Part shown: positions 44,307 to 53,354 of the stretch, piece by piece
Layout: each line of letters opens with the position of its first letter
Numbering within the stretch: position 1 is the first letter of the stretch
Source: Leeuwenhoekiella polynyae
GTDB taxonomy: Bacteria; Bacteroidota; Bacteroidia; Flavobacteriales; Flavobacteriaceae
Length of the DNA: 64,000 bases
Assembly (NCBI RefSeq): GCF_042683665.1
Contig: NZ_JBHUOO010000005.1
Reading direction: 5' to 3' (one strand)
Notes under the pieces: generated by a model
What the model saw: only the letters and a program-made list of their open reading frames with translations
What the model was told of the DNA's origin: nothing
Database searches by the model: none
Translations under genes and position numbers: made by a program

Positions 44307-44942
44307 TTAATTAGATAATTCTGAATAAGTATAGTACTCATTCAAGTATGAAAGGTATTGTATGGCTATTATGAGTCTCCAATAATTAGCTTTAAAAGCT
44401 ATAGTTCGCTGCTCATCATAATTGATTATTAAGCTTCTAAATATAAATGATGGAGGTAGATCACCTGCAGCTAAAACCTTACTCACATAGGTTTTTACAT
44501 CTTTGTCAGAAAGCCTTTTTAGTAGAGCGAGATACTTTCCTGAGGTATTAATAGAGAAGGAATTATAAATAATGGGTTCATCAAATCTCACGCCGTTATA
44601 GGATCTATAAGCTGTTGCCTTACTATTTACCCATAACTCTTTTTTTGTAGACAGCGAGAGCCTATTGAGTTGTTCTTTAAGTTCAACTTTGTCGAAAAGA
44701 ATTTTGGTTATAGAGTCTGGTCTTAGTGCTGTATATTGAAAAAATCGCAAGTAAGAAGTATTGAGATTGGTTTGTGGTTTTTTTATACCAGTTTCAAAGT
44801 AGTCTACCAGTGTATTCATTTCTGAAGCTTCAGTGTGATCAAATCCCTGATGTAAAAGCATCTTTTTTACAGAAGTTCTTTGAGATGAGCACGAAGTGAA
44901 AATAACAACTAGTATTAGTAAGAGTGAGCGTTTCATTTTCAA
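44307..44942 (-). CDS. Hypothetical lipoprotein
   Basis: 211 residues with a short lipoprotein signal (VVIFTSC, Cys18). The mature part is helical, rich in Leu, Tyr and Lys, and carries no recognised domain. It lies 20 bases upstream of the barstar-like gene and may be co-transcribed with it. No toxin motif is visible. Confidence 0.6.
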   Translation of the reverse strand: MKMKRSLLLILVVIFTSCSSQRTSVKKMLLHQGFDHTEASEMNTLVDYFETGIKKPQTNLNTSYLRFFQYTALRPDSITKILFDKVELKEQLNRLSLSTKKELWVNSKATAYRSYNGVRFDEPIIYNSFSINTSGKYLALLKRLSDKDVKTYVSKVLAAGDLPPSFIFRSLIINYDEQRTIAFKANYWRLIIAIQYLSYLNEYYTYSELSN

Positions 44943-45005
44943 AGCGAGAAATACCTTATATGTTTTAACAAGTATAGTATTTTAAAAGTGAAAAAGGACC
45001 TACAA

Positions 45006-45344
45006 TCAAACACCAACCTCCGGTTGTTTTTTAGGATCGCTATCTTCTATTATGATCTCTGGGGCCTGCCTTTCCCAGGATCTTTTGAAATAGTAGTAGA
45101 GTAAATAGGTACAGGCAATACCAAAAGGAAGGAGCATCAGACTCAGCAGAAAATCATTGATCGTATCAAAATAACCCGGAGCAATAAGCTCTATAAAAAT
45201 ACCTAATAGTATGCCTGAAACAACAGCACCCACATAATAGGCAACAATGCCCAGCATGGCAAAACCCCATTTGCTTTTACCGTGAGCTTCTGCTAATTGA
45301 TAATAGTATTTTCCGATCCAGTAGAGTAAAATTAATCCGATCAT
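45006..45344 (-). CDS. Hypothetical small membrane protein
   Basis: 112 residues with three membrane helices (IGLILLYWIGKYYYQLA, then an Ala/Gly-rich helix, then LMLLPFGIACTYLLYYYF) and an acidic cytoplasmic tail (EIIIEDSDPKKQPEVGV). No named family recognised. Confidence 0.6.
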   Translation of the reverse strand: MIGLILLYWIGKYYYQLAEAHGKSKWGFAMLGIVAYYVGAVVSGILLGIFIELIAPGYFDTINDFLLSLMLLPFGIACTYLLYYYFKRSWERQAPEIIIEDSDPKKQPEVGV

Positions 45345-45463
45345 AGAGGGTGTCTGCTTGTTTTTTTAATCTTTTGAAAAGTGTAGCTCTTCGCTGCACA
45401 ACCCTGGTATTCTTGAGCGGTTAACAATGGAATCATGCAGCTTGTTCTTCTTCAATAAGAAAA

Positions 45464-46066
45464 CTAGTTTAGTTCTTCAATTATAATATCCTTCCATTTC
45501 ACTTTTATTCCACCTCCTGAATGAATTTGTAAAGCGATAGAACCCACTCCTTTCCCAATTTTATCATCAGCAATTGAAACCATTTCCTCACCGTTTAGCC
45601 AGGAAGTTAATTCATTACCTACCACTCTAATTTTCATAGCATTCCATTCTCCTTCTTTTAATACCTCTTCTTTTTCAGCAGTTGGTTTAATCAGCCATCC
45701 TCTGCCGTAAGACTCGTAGACACCACCTGTGTGCATTCCTTTTGGAGCCACTTCTACCTGCCAACCTGAAACTTTAGTCCCTTCAATTGTAGAACGAATA
45801 AAAACTCCGCTATTACCGTCTGCTTCTTGCTTAAATTTTAAGGTTAGAACATAATCTTTGTACTGTTTATCTGTTGCCAAATAACCGTATTCTTGATCCG
45901 GGCCACTTTCACAAACCAATAAACCATCCTCAACATACCATTTTTCAGTACCATAGTTTGTCCAACCCTCTAAATTCGTTCCATTGAACAACGACTTTTT
46001 CTGAGCATGCAATTGAAATCCGTAACTGAAAATCATCATTAAAGCTGCTAAAACTATTTTTCTCAT
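45464..46066 (-). CDS. DUF1080 family secreted protein (3-keto-disaccharide hydrolase-like domain)
   Basis: 200 residues with a signal peptide (cleavage near LHAQ). The domain SLFNGTNLEGWTNYGTEKW, EYGYLATDKQYKDYVLTLKF, NSGVFIRSTIEGTKVSGWQV and GGVYESYGRGWLIKP defines DUF1080, a concanavalin-like beta-sandwich found in enzymes and binding proteins for sugars, some of which cleave 3-keto-glycosides. It is a single gene. A palindromic repeat lies about 35 bases upstream of its start. Confidence 0.85.
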   Translation of the reverse strand: MRKIVLAALMMIFSYGFQLHAQKKSLFNGTNLEGWTNYGTEKWYVEDGLLVCESGPDQEYGYLATDKQYKDYVLTLKFKQEADGNSGVFIRSTIEGTKVSGWQVEVAPKGMHTGGVYESYGRGWLIKPTAEKEEVLKEGEWNAMKIRVVGNELTSWLNGEEMVSIADDKIGKGVGSIALQIHSGGGIKVKWKDIIIEELN

Positions 46067-46100
46067 TTTACTCTATTTTTTACTTGATAACCGACATTTA

Positions 46101-46185
46101 AATGCTCCGAGATTTGTCTCGTTCAGTTTAATGCTTCGCGGGCCTGCCTTTGTCGGCAGACAGGCTTGCGCCGAAGTAGTTTACT
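46101..46185. repeat. Palindromic intergenic repeat, copy 1
   Basis: It comprises a short hairpin (CGAGAT TT GTCTCG, 46108-46121) and a longer one whose outer stem is CTTCG (46134-46138) with CGAAG (46172-46176) and whose inner stem is GCCTG with CAGGC. Bases 46130-46185 match 59672-59727 at 52 of 56 positions. It lies just upstream of the DUF1080 gene. Confidence 0.8.
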
Positions 46186-46592
46186 AATTCGTAAATTACG
46201 AATATTTTTCACTTAAATCTTAAACACTAACATTTCTATGTATCACATCTGCTAACCAGAGATATCAGGAAGTTTCCTGATTATCATTACTAATGATACA
46301 TCGTATCAATCAAGTACCCTTACGGAATTCCCTATTCCCTCTAAAAATAATGCCACTTCAAGCAGTATTTGCTTTCCGTTTCTTCCAAGTTCAGGTCTCT
46401 TTTCGTTGGGTGCAAGGTGTACTTTTGAAGAACTGCATCCCTTGATTGGGGAACGTTGCGATTACGTGAAAACCCGTAATACCGAACCAAACCCCTGAAA
46501 TTTTCGATTGAGTATATAAAAACAAGAGGTCTTACTACTCGTTTTTTGAAAGGAGGAGCTTAAAAAGTTCAATAAGCCTAATCGCCTCAAGG
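46186..46592. other. Untranslated stretch with several perfect short hairpins
   Basis: About 400 bases with no supported gene. Perfect inverted repeats: ATTCGTAA/TTACGAAT (46187-46203), ATCAGGAA/TTCCTGAT (46264-46281), TGATAC/GTATCA (46294-46308), ATTACG/CGTAAT (46461-46480). The density is higher than in other gaps of the window. It could be a non-coding RNA, a set of repeats or a decayed gene; no known RNA family was recognised. Confidence 0.45.
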
Positions 46593-46991
46593 TTAAAGAT
46601 AGGATTTTACGAGTTTTTCTATGATTATGTTTATACGATTCCTTTCTTCCTCCTGAGTAGAATCTAATACGCGTAATTGTATGCAGGTGTAATCATTGAT
46701 TAATTTTACAACCAAGAAATATCTAGAGTTTTTGATATGACTTCGATTTATAGAAATTTTTGTTGGTTGTATTATAGAACTTTCTTTTTTTGATTTAAAA
46801 GGATCCCAAGAACTGACCACTTGTAAAGCTTCTGGATTATTTGATTTTAATTGGTTCATTAACGGAGTTATGTCAACAAAATCTATTTTTTTCTCAATTT
46901 CATTTTGATAAAATGAACTGACTAGAATACGATTGGCTTTATTTACCGCTCTATTGGTAAAACTTTGATTTCCTGAATACTGTAAATGCAT
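46593..46991 (-). CDS. Hypothetical protein, paralogue of the 22139 gene
   Basis: 132 residues, no signal peptide or membrane helix, no named domain. It shares AV...L.SxFxQN, WxPFK, IN...K.SR.F...L...Y with the 136-residue protein at 22139-22549. The similarity is spread over most of the length. The gene stands alone, with hairpin-rich DNA downstream and about 960 non-coding bases upstream. Confidence 0.6.
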   Translation of the reverse strand: MHLQYSGNQSFTNRAVNKANRILVSSFYQNEIEKKIDFVDITPLMNQLKSNNPEALQVVSSWDPFKSKKESSIIQPTKISINRSHIKNSRYFLVVKLINDYTCIQLRVLDSTQEEERNRINIIIEKLVKSYL

Positions 46992-47954
46992 ACTGTTGCG
47001 ATTTGAGGTTTATAAACGTAAACAATTAGAGTCTAAAGTTAACATTTAAAGCGCTGAATTTCAGTTAAATAAAGTTTGTGTTGCGAAATTTTTATATATG
47101 AAAGAATAGCTTATTGTAATGATAATTTATCTTTTTAGAAGAGTAGTTTTGAAAGAATTTTATGTGATTCACAATATTTTAAGATTTTCAGAATCAACTG
47201 TTTTTCTTGTGCATGATTGAAAATTCTTCCTAATCGTGTTGGCAGCTCTTAAAAAGAAAATTTTAAAGCACGATAATTTGTCTAATCTATTATAGATGAT
47301 CCCTTGTCTTGTGTTCTTGAGAAAAAGTGTGAGTAAAAAGGCTATTAACCTTACTTCCTATCTAATGAGGGGTGACAAAGATTAATTTCTTCTAAAATAT
47401 TTTTATAAACGAGACATTTAGCACCAGCAAAATTCTTTCCGTAATACTAGTTTTTAGATTGTATTAATGAGGCAATTTTAGCGTGTCGTAAGCACTAGAA
47501 CTTCTTAGAAATATATCTTCTTACAGGTTAGAGAGTCGTTTGAAATTCTATTGATAAACTTGATTTACTTTCTAATAGAATATTTTAAATTCATTCAAAA
47601 AATGGATAAAAATAGGGGCAGAAATACAGAACTTGTTTTTTGAAGTCAAAACAATATAAAAAAGAATTTTTATACCTAGTAATGGACAAACCCTATAAAA
47701 CTATATAATTGATTAAATGAATCCGTTTTTTTTGAACTATAGTATTGTGAGACGTTTAACGGTATTGCTACATTTTTTCCACAAAACTTTGTCAATTTAA
47801 ATAACATAAGAAATGAAATGTGCCGTAGTGCATATGAAAAAGGAGATTTTTAGATTTAAAGAATTTAAAAAAGTATGATTGAAATATGCTATAATGGTAA
47901 TTTTACTCCTCTGAAAATGGCTATTTCCTAAAAATACATTTACAGTATTTATCC
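46992..47954. other. Long A+T-rich intergenic region, no gene seen
   Basis: About 960 bases before the sigma-factor gene. Reading frames on both strands are short and broken and none has a plausible start and composition. I see no strong hairpins. It may hold the promoter of the paralogue gene, decayed DNA or an unrecognised small RNA. Confidence 0.45.
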
Positions 47955-48536
47955 GTGTTGTATTTTGCGTTTTCTCAATTATCTTTAACAATTAAATCTG
48001 ATAGAACCTATTTGAATACTAATGAAGCTTTCATAAAATCTGTTTTCCAAAAGGAATATAAGGCGTTATGTATTTATGCATATGGGTATCTACTTGATAA
48101 GGATGATGCACAAGATATTGTACAAGATGTTTTTGTTAGATTATTAGAGTCCGATAATTTAGATCATATAAATAATCTCAAAGCATATATAAAAACAAGT
48201 ATTTATCACAGTTGTTTAAAAGAAATGCGTAATAAATCAAAAACCAACTCTTTAACTCCTGTAGAAGATCGCATCGCTTCAATAGCTCTTACCCAAGAAG
48301 CAAAGTTTATAAAAGAAGAGGAGTCTCAGCTTCTTTTGAACGAATTGCAGTTATTACCAAAAGAATGTCGTAAAGCGTTTGAGCTTTGTGTTTTGTACGG
48401 ATATAAATACACAGAAGCAGCAGATAGTCTCAACATTTCTAAAAATACCATCAAAACACAAATTAAAAAAGCATATAAGATCTTACGTGAGTCGATGAGG
48501 ATTGCTCAGGTTTTATGGTTGTTTGCTGGCTTTTAA
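47955..48536 (+). CDS. RNA polymerase ECF sigma factor
   Basis: Up to 193 residues. Starts are uncertain: GTG at 47955, or TTG at 48012, which gives the more typical N-terminus MNTNEAFIKSVFQKEYKALC. Sigma region 2 is seen in LLDKDDAQDIVQDVFVRLLE and region 4 in LPKECRKAFELCVLYGYKYT and LNISKNTIKTQIKKAYKILR. It begins a sigma, FecR, SusC, SusD series, so it probably transcribes the following operon when released by the FecR protein. Confidence 0.88.
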   Translation: MLYFAFSQLSLTIKSDRTYLNTNEAFIKSVFQKEYKALCIYAYGYLLDKDDAQDIVQDVFVRLLESDNLDHINNLKAYIKTSIYHSCLKEMRNKSKTNSLTPVEDRIASIALTQEAKFIKEEESQLLLNELQLLPKECRKAFELCVLYGYKYTEAADSLNISKNTIKTQIKKAYKILRESMRIAQVLWLFAGF

Positions 48537-48637
48537 ATGTTAAATTTTTACTTTTTGTAAATATTTTAGGAATTCGAGTCACCCCAAAGTAATTCCTCCG
48601 GCTCTTATTAGTAGAACCCTTAATTAAAGTGGTTACT

Positions 48638-49792
48638 ATGCAAGGAGAACTAGATATTCTGATAAAGAAACTCAACGGTAGTTTAAATTCCAAGGAAGCG
48701 GTTTTATTTGACAACTGGATTAACCAATCTGTTGAAAATAAAAAGTTTTACGAGAAACTACTTTTGCTTAAATCACAAGGAGGTGATTTACAAGAGTTAC
48801 ATAATCTTGATACCCACAACGCCTGGGAAGCGGTTTTAAATAAGGTTGAAAGTCGCAAGACTGTTGTTCAAATGCCAGTTCATAAAAAGTTGAGCTTTTG
48901 GCATTACGCTGCTGTTGCCGCTGTAGCCGGTATATTGATTACTTTAAATTTTGTGTATCGTCCGTTTAAAAATGTTACAGACTATACGAATACACTGAGT
49001 ATAGAGACTGAAGACGGAGCAATAGAAGTTATTGAGTCAGAAAGCAGTATCCAACTATTTGATGAAGCCGGAACACAAATCGCATCTCAACAAGCGGACA
49101 CCTTAAGCTATAAATTTTCACAAGCTAAAAAAGCAATTGCTTACAATACTTTGAATGTGCCCCATGGTAATACGTTTACTTTAAAACTAGGTGATGGTTC
49201 TGTTGTGCGTCTTAATGCAGGAAGCCGACTTACTTATCCGGTTAATTTTAAACCGGGACAAGAGCGTTTGCTTTCGTTAAAAGGAGAGGCCTATTTTATG
49301 GTGAGTAAAAGCAAAAAACAGCCTTTTATTATAAATACACATGGAGTTAATGTAGAGGTACTGGGAACATCCTTTAATATCAATTCCTATAGTGAAGATA
49401 ACACTGTGGCAGTAGCTCTTGTTGAAGGTTCTGTCAAAATGTATGATGATTTAGATAAAGACTCTCAATCAATTATACTTTCACCAAATCAATTAGGATT
49501 GTATACCAAACAAGAAGCAACTCTACACGTAACCGATGCTGATATGTGGGAGCATACAGCTTGGTTAGCTGGACGTTTAATTATAAGAGATGCTTCATTC
49601 TCTGATATCCTAAAGAAAATCGAACGTAAATACGGTGTGAGGGTAATCAATAAAAACACTACGATTAAAGAGGAACGTTTTAACGCCAGTTTTGATGTAG
49701 AAACCGTAACCGAAGTGTTGGAAGCGTTTGCTATAGATACCCCATTCAATTTTACGTATAAAGATAATATGATAACAATAACAGATATATAA
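48638..49792 (+). CDS. FecR-family anti-sigma factor
   Basis: About 384 residues from the ATG at 48638 (a GTG at 48629 is also possible). A cytoplasmic N-terminus is followed by one membrane helix (YAAVAAVAGILITLNFVY), then a FecR domain with VPHGNTFTLKLGDGSVVRLN and EVLGTSFNINSY, and a DUF4974-like C-terminal domain (IERKYGVRVI). It passes the signal from the SusC STN domain across the inner membrane to the sigma factor. Confidence 0.9.
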   Translation: MQGELDILIKKLNGSLNSKEAVLFDNWINQSVENKKFYEKLLLLKSQGGDLQELHNLDTHNAWEAVLNKVESRKTVVQMPVHKKLSFWHYAAVAAVAGILITLNFVYRPFKNVTDYTNTLSIETEDGAIEVIESESSIQLFDEAGTQIASQQADTLSYKFSQAKKAIAYNTLNVPHGNTFTLKLGDGSVVRLNAGSRLTYPVNFKPGQERLLSLKGEAYFMVSKSKKQPFIINTHGVNVEVLGTSFNINSYSEDNTVAVALVEGSVKMYDDLDKDSQSIILSPNQLGLYTKQEATLHVTDADMWEHTAWLAGRLIIRDASFSDILKKIERKYGVRVINKNTTIKEERFNASFDVETVTEVLEAFAIDTPFNFTYKDNMITITDI

Positions 49793-49879
49793 AAAAGGAT
49801 CAGGAAATGCGTCAACATTCCCTGATCTAATAAATGTAAGTCAACTAGTTCAAATTAATTAACCTAACACTGTAAATGT

Positions 49880-52800
49880 ATGAAAATACCTATTTGTACA
49901 AGGCATGTAATGTCTTGTTTCCAACAACATTCTTTAGCGATGAAACTAACTACGCTATTATTGTTTGCTTCCCTATTTAGTTTACAAGCAAACTCTTATT
50001 CCCAACGGCTTAAGGTTACACTTAATCTCAACCATGTAAGTGTGCAAGAAGTTTTGGAGCAAATCGAGGAAAGTACTGCCTATAAATTTATCTACAATGT
50101 AAAAACATTTGATACAGATAAATTATTGAATATCAATTTTAATGAAGAAGAAATTCAGGTTGTTCTTGATCAGATTTTGGCCAGTACACATACAGATTAT
50201 GTTATTCGGAAAAATCTGATTGTACTTAAGCCTTCTCCACAAGTAGCTGTAAGCGCATTAATAGAGGCATCAAAAAATGCGATGCAAATGCAGATCACGG
50301 GTACAGTACAGGATAGTAAAGGAGTTATGCTCCCCGGGGTCACTGTAAAAATCAAAGATTCACAAAAAGGTGTTTCTACAGATTTTGACGGGAACTATTC
50401 AATTACTGCAGACCCTGAAGCGACCCTTGTTTTTTCATATGTAGGTTTTGAAACTTTAGAGACTACTATTGACGGTCGCAACCAAATTGATATTACGCTT
50501 AAAGAATCACTTGAAGAAATGAGCGAGGTTGTTGTAATAGGATATGGGCAGGTGAAAAAAGAAAACATTACCGGCTCGGTAGGTATTGTTGATATGGAAA
50601 GTTTTCAAAATCAAGCACCGACTATCAATATCGATCAGGGTCTGCAAGGTCTCGTTGCGGGTGTAAATGTGAGTTCGCCTAGTGGTCAACCAGGCTCGGC
50701 TTCCAAAATACGCATACGTGGAACCACTTCGCTTTTTGGGTCTAATCAACCGTTATATGTAATTGATGGAATTCCTGTTGTATCGGAAAGTAATATTCCT
50801 ATTGGAGGAACTGAAGGTGGTAATCTGGGGCAGGAATTGGACAATCAGGGGTTGAGTACTCCTATTGGTAATATTAATCCCAGTGATATCAAATCGATCA
50901 CGGTTTTAAAGGATGCATCTGCAGCAGCAATATATGGCTCACGAGCTGCTAATGGTGTAATTGTAATTACTACAAAACAAGGAACCAAAGACGGCAAAAC
51001 TCAATTTGAGTTTAGTGCTTCAACAACTGTTCAAAATACACCTACTCTAGATGTGCTTAATGCAGACCAATTTAAGGATGTGTGGCTTACAGCTGTAAAT
51101 AACAGTTCGAGTACAGATGCTTTTTCACAAAGTATACGAGATGGTTCTTATTTTGGTACAGCAAACACAAATTGGGAAGAAGAACTTAATCCTTCAAATC
51201 AGGTGTCTTCAAATTACAACTTGAGTATACGTGGTGGAAATGCAACCACACAGTATTCAACGTCAATGTCTGCACTTAATGAGCAAGGCGCATTAGAAGG
51301 AGCGGCTAGAAAACGTTATACCTTAAATTTAAATTTGAATACGAAGGCTACCGAAAAGTGGAGTTTTGGCACACGTCTACAAACGACTTATTCTGATCAG
51401 GATGCGGCAGATTCCGGTTTGTTTGATCGTATTTATGTCTATAGACCAGATCTACCTGTTTTTGATGAAGAGGGTAACTATTCATTTTCAGATGGTTATA
51501 ATTTAGAAAATCCAAAAGCACTATCACAAGCGGTAAACAGTAATAAGACATTTTTATTTCTAGGAACATTTTTTACCCAATTAGAACTTGTAGAAGGGCT
51601 CAAGGCTGAAACTCGATTATCAATTAACTATAATACCGGAAAGCAAAATAGTTATTACCCAGAGTTTTTATCTCGTGGTGGGTGGAGTCGCCTGCAAGGT
51701 GATGGCGATGGGTATGCACAAGATAGTAGAGCAGAATCTTCTGTAGTGCAATGGAATTCAAATCTTACGTATTCTAAAACATTTAATGACTTACACAGTA
51801 TAGAGAGTGTACTAGGTACAACTTTCGAAAAAGTAAGTTCTTCTTATAATAAAGCTTTTGGTGAAGGGTATAGCAATGGGGTTTTAAGTAATGTGAGCAG
51901 TGCTACCTCTAGCAATGGTGGGCTCTCAACAAGCCAAGGATCTGGTTTACATTCCTATTTCGGTCGTGTACATTATGATTATGACGATCGTTACTTACTA
52001 ACACTTTTGGGACGTGTAGATGGTTCTTCAAAGTTTGCTGTAGAAAATAAATATGCATTTTTCCCAGCGGCTGCTGTTGCCTGGAGAGCAACAGAGGAAA
52101 GCTTTTTAAAGAATAATAAAACCTTAAATAATTTAAAATTTAAAGCGAGTTTAGGTACTACAGGACAGCAAGATTTTGGTGCTTACCAGTGGCGCACTCT
52201 TTACGAAACCTATTTCTATGCAGGAAGCGCTGTGATTTTAACCCAATTGGGTAATGATAAATTAAAGTGGGAAACAACTCAGCAACTTGATTTCGGTATA
52301 GAGTTTGGCCTTTTAAATAACCGTATTTCGGGTGAATTGGGTTACTATGAGAAGAACACGAAGGATGCTATTTTTAATGTCATACCCCCAGGAAATACCG
52401 GGTCAGGTACAATTTTAGCAAACGTAGGAGAAACCCAAAATAAAGGTTTAGAGCTTTTAGTAAACTTTAATGTAATACGCGCTAAAGATTTTTCCTGGGA
52501 CCTACGGATCAACGCTACCAAAAACAGTAATAAGTTGGTAAAGATATCGGATGATTATAAAGACGATGAAGGTTTTGTAACTGGAATTCCCGGTAATGGT
52601 GGGCGCCTACGTGAAGGAAGCCCGATAGGTTTGATTTACGGGTATGTTGCAGAAGGAATTTTTCAAGATCAGGTAACAATTGATGGGTTAAACTCCAGTG
52701 CTCCGGGTGGAGTCTATCAAGATGAGGAGACCTCACCAGGAGATATTCGTTTTAAAGATATCTCAGGCCCAGACGGTATTCCCGATGGCATAATATCATC

Positions 52801-53344
52801 TTTTGATCAACAAGTGATAGGAGATGCGCGACCAGATGTTTATGGAGGTTTTACGAATACTTTTAGATACAAACAACTATCACTTTCGGCGCAGTTTAGT
52901 TATGCAATAGGAAATGACCTATTATGGTTCTCACAGTCACGAAGTATAAACTTTCAGAATTCATTTCTTGGTGAAAATAAGACCATTGATGTCCTTAATG
53001 CCTGGACTGCAGAAAACCCAACCAACGTTCCAAGATCAGTATATCGTGATCCTAATGGAAATGGTAAAATCTCGAGCTTTTATGTGCACGACGGTTCGTA
53101 TTTAAGACTAAACACGCTTAATCTCCGCTATGATTTTTCTAAAGAATTTTTAGAGCGTTTTCCTTTTATTAATGGCCTTGCAATATATGGAATAGCTCAA
53201 AACCTATTTACAGTTACAAATTATCCAGGTGCAAATCCACAAGGCGGAAGCTTATTTGATAATGATATCTCCGGTTCTGGTAGAGATACGAACCGATACC
53301 CGCTTCAAAGTGCCTATACCGTAGGTGTCAACTTAAGATTTTAA
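49880..53344 (+). CDS. SusC-like TonB-dependent transporter with STN signalling domain
   Basis: 1154 residues. The long N-region before a second Met at residue 21 (MKLTTLLLFASLF...NSYSQ) is normal for this family, so I keep the first ATG. Order: secretin/TonB short domain (STN) at about 45-120 (LNHVSVQEVLEQIEEST), carboxypeptidase-D-like domain at about 135-205, SEVVVIGYGQ at about 214, plug, and beta-barrel ending in VNLRF. The STN domain contacts the FecR protein, so this porin both imports its ligand and reports it. Confidence 0.93.
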   Translation: MKIPICTRHVMSCFQQHSLAMKLTTLLLFASLFSLQANSYSQRLKVTLNLNHVSVQEVLEQIEESTAYKFIYNVKTFDTDKLLNINFNEEEIQVVLDQILASTHTDYVIRKNLIVLKPSPQVAVSALIEASKNAMQMQITGTVQDSKGVMLPGVTVKIKDSQKGVSTDFDGNYSITADPEATLVFSYVGFETLETTIDGRNQIDITLKESLEEMSEVVVIGYGQVKKENITGSVGIVDMESFQNQAPTINIDQGLQGLVAGVNVSSPSGQPGSASKIRIRGTTSLFGSNQPLYVIDGIPVVSESNIPIGGTEGGNLGQELDNQGLSTPIGNINPSDIKSITVLKDASAAAIYGSRAANGVIVITTKQGTKDGKTQFEFSASTTVQNTPTLDVLNADQFKDVWLTAVNNSSSTDAFSQSIRDGSYFGTANTNWEEELNPSNQVSSNYNLSIRGGNATTQYSTSMSALNEQGALEGAARKRYTLNLNLNTKATEKWSFGTRLQTTYSDQDAADSGLFDRIYVYRPDLPVFDEEGNYSFSDGYNLENPKALSQAVNSNKTFLFLGTFFTQLELVEGLKAETRLSINYNTGKQNSYYPEFLSRGGWSRLQGDGDGYAQDSRAESSVVQWNSNLTYSKTFNDLHSIESVLGTTFEKVSSSYNKAFGEGYSNGVLSNVSSATSSNGGLSTSQGSGLHSYFGRVHYDYDDRYLLTLLGRVDGSSKFAVENKYAFFPAAAVAWRATEESFLKNNKTLNNLKFKASLGTTGQQDFGAYQWRTLYETYFYAGSAVILTQLGNDKLKWETTQQLDFGIEFGLLNNRISGELGYYEKNTKDAIFNVIPPGNTGSGTILANVGETQNKGLELLVNFNVIRAKDFSWDLRINATKNSNKLVKISDDYKDDEGFVTGIPGNGGRLREGSPIGLIYGYVAEGIFQDQVTIDGLNSSAPGGVYQDEETSPGDIRFKDISGPDGIPDGIISSFDQQVIGDARPDVYGGFTNTFRYKQLSLSAQFSYAIGNDLLWFSQSRSINFQNSFLGENKTIDVLNAWTAENPTNVPRSVYRDPNGNGKISSFYVHDGSYLRLNTLNLRYDFSKEFLERFPFINGLAIYGIAQNLFTVTNYPGANPQGGSLFDNDISGSGRDTNRYPLQSAYTVGVNLRF

Positions 53345-53354
53345 TTCTACACAT

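Noticed and set aside
43861..44942. Toxin-immunity pair formed by the barstar-like protein and the adjacent lipoprotein
   Set aside because: The 211-residue neighbour is a lipoprotein without any RNase or toxin motif, so a cognate toxin is not shown.
46101..46185. CRISPR-like repeats
   Set aside because: Copies are far apart (46 kb and 59 kb) and palindromic, with no regular spacers and no cas genes.
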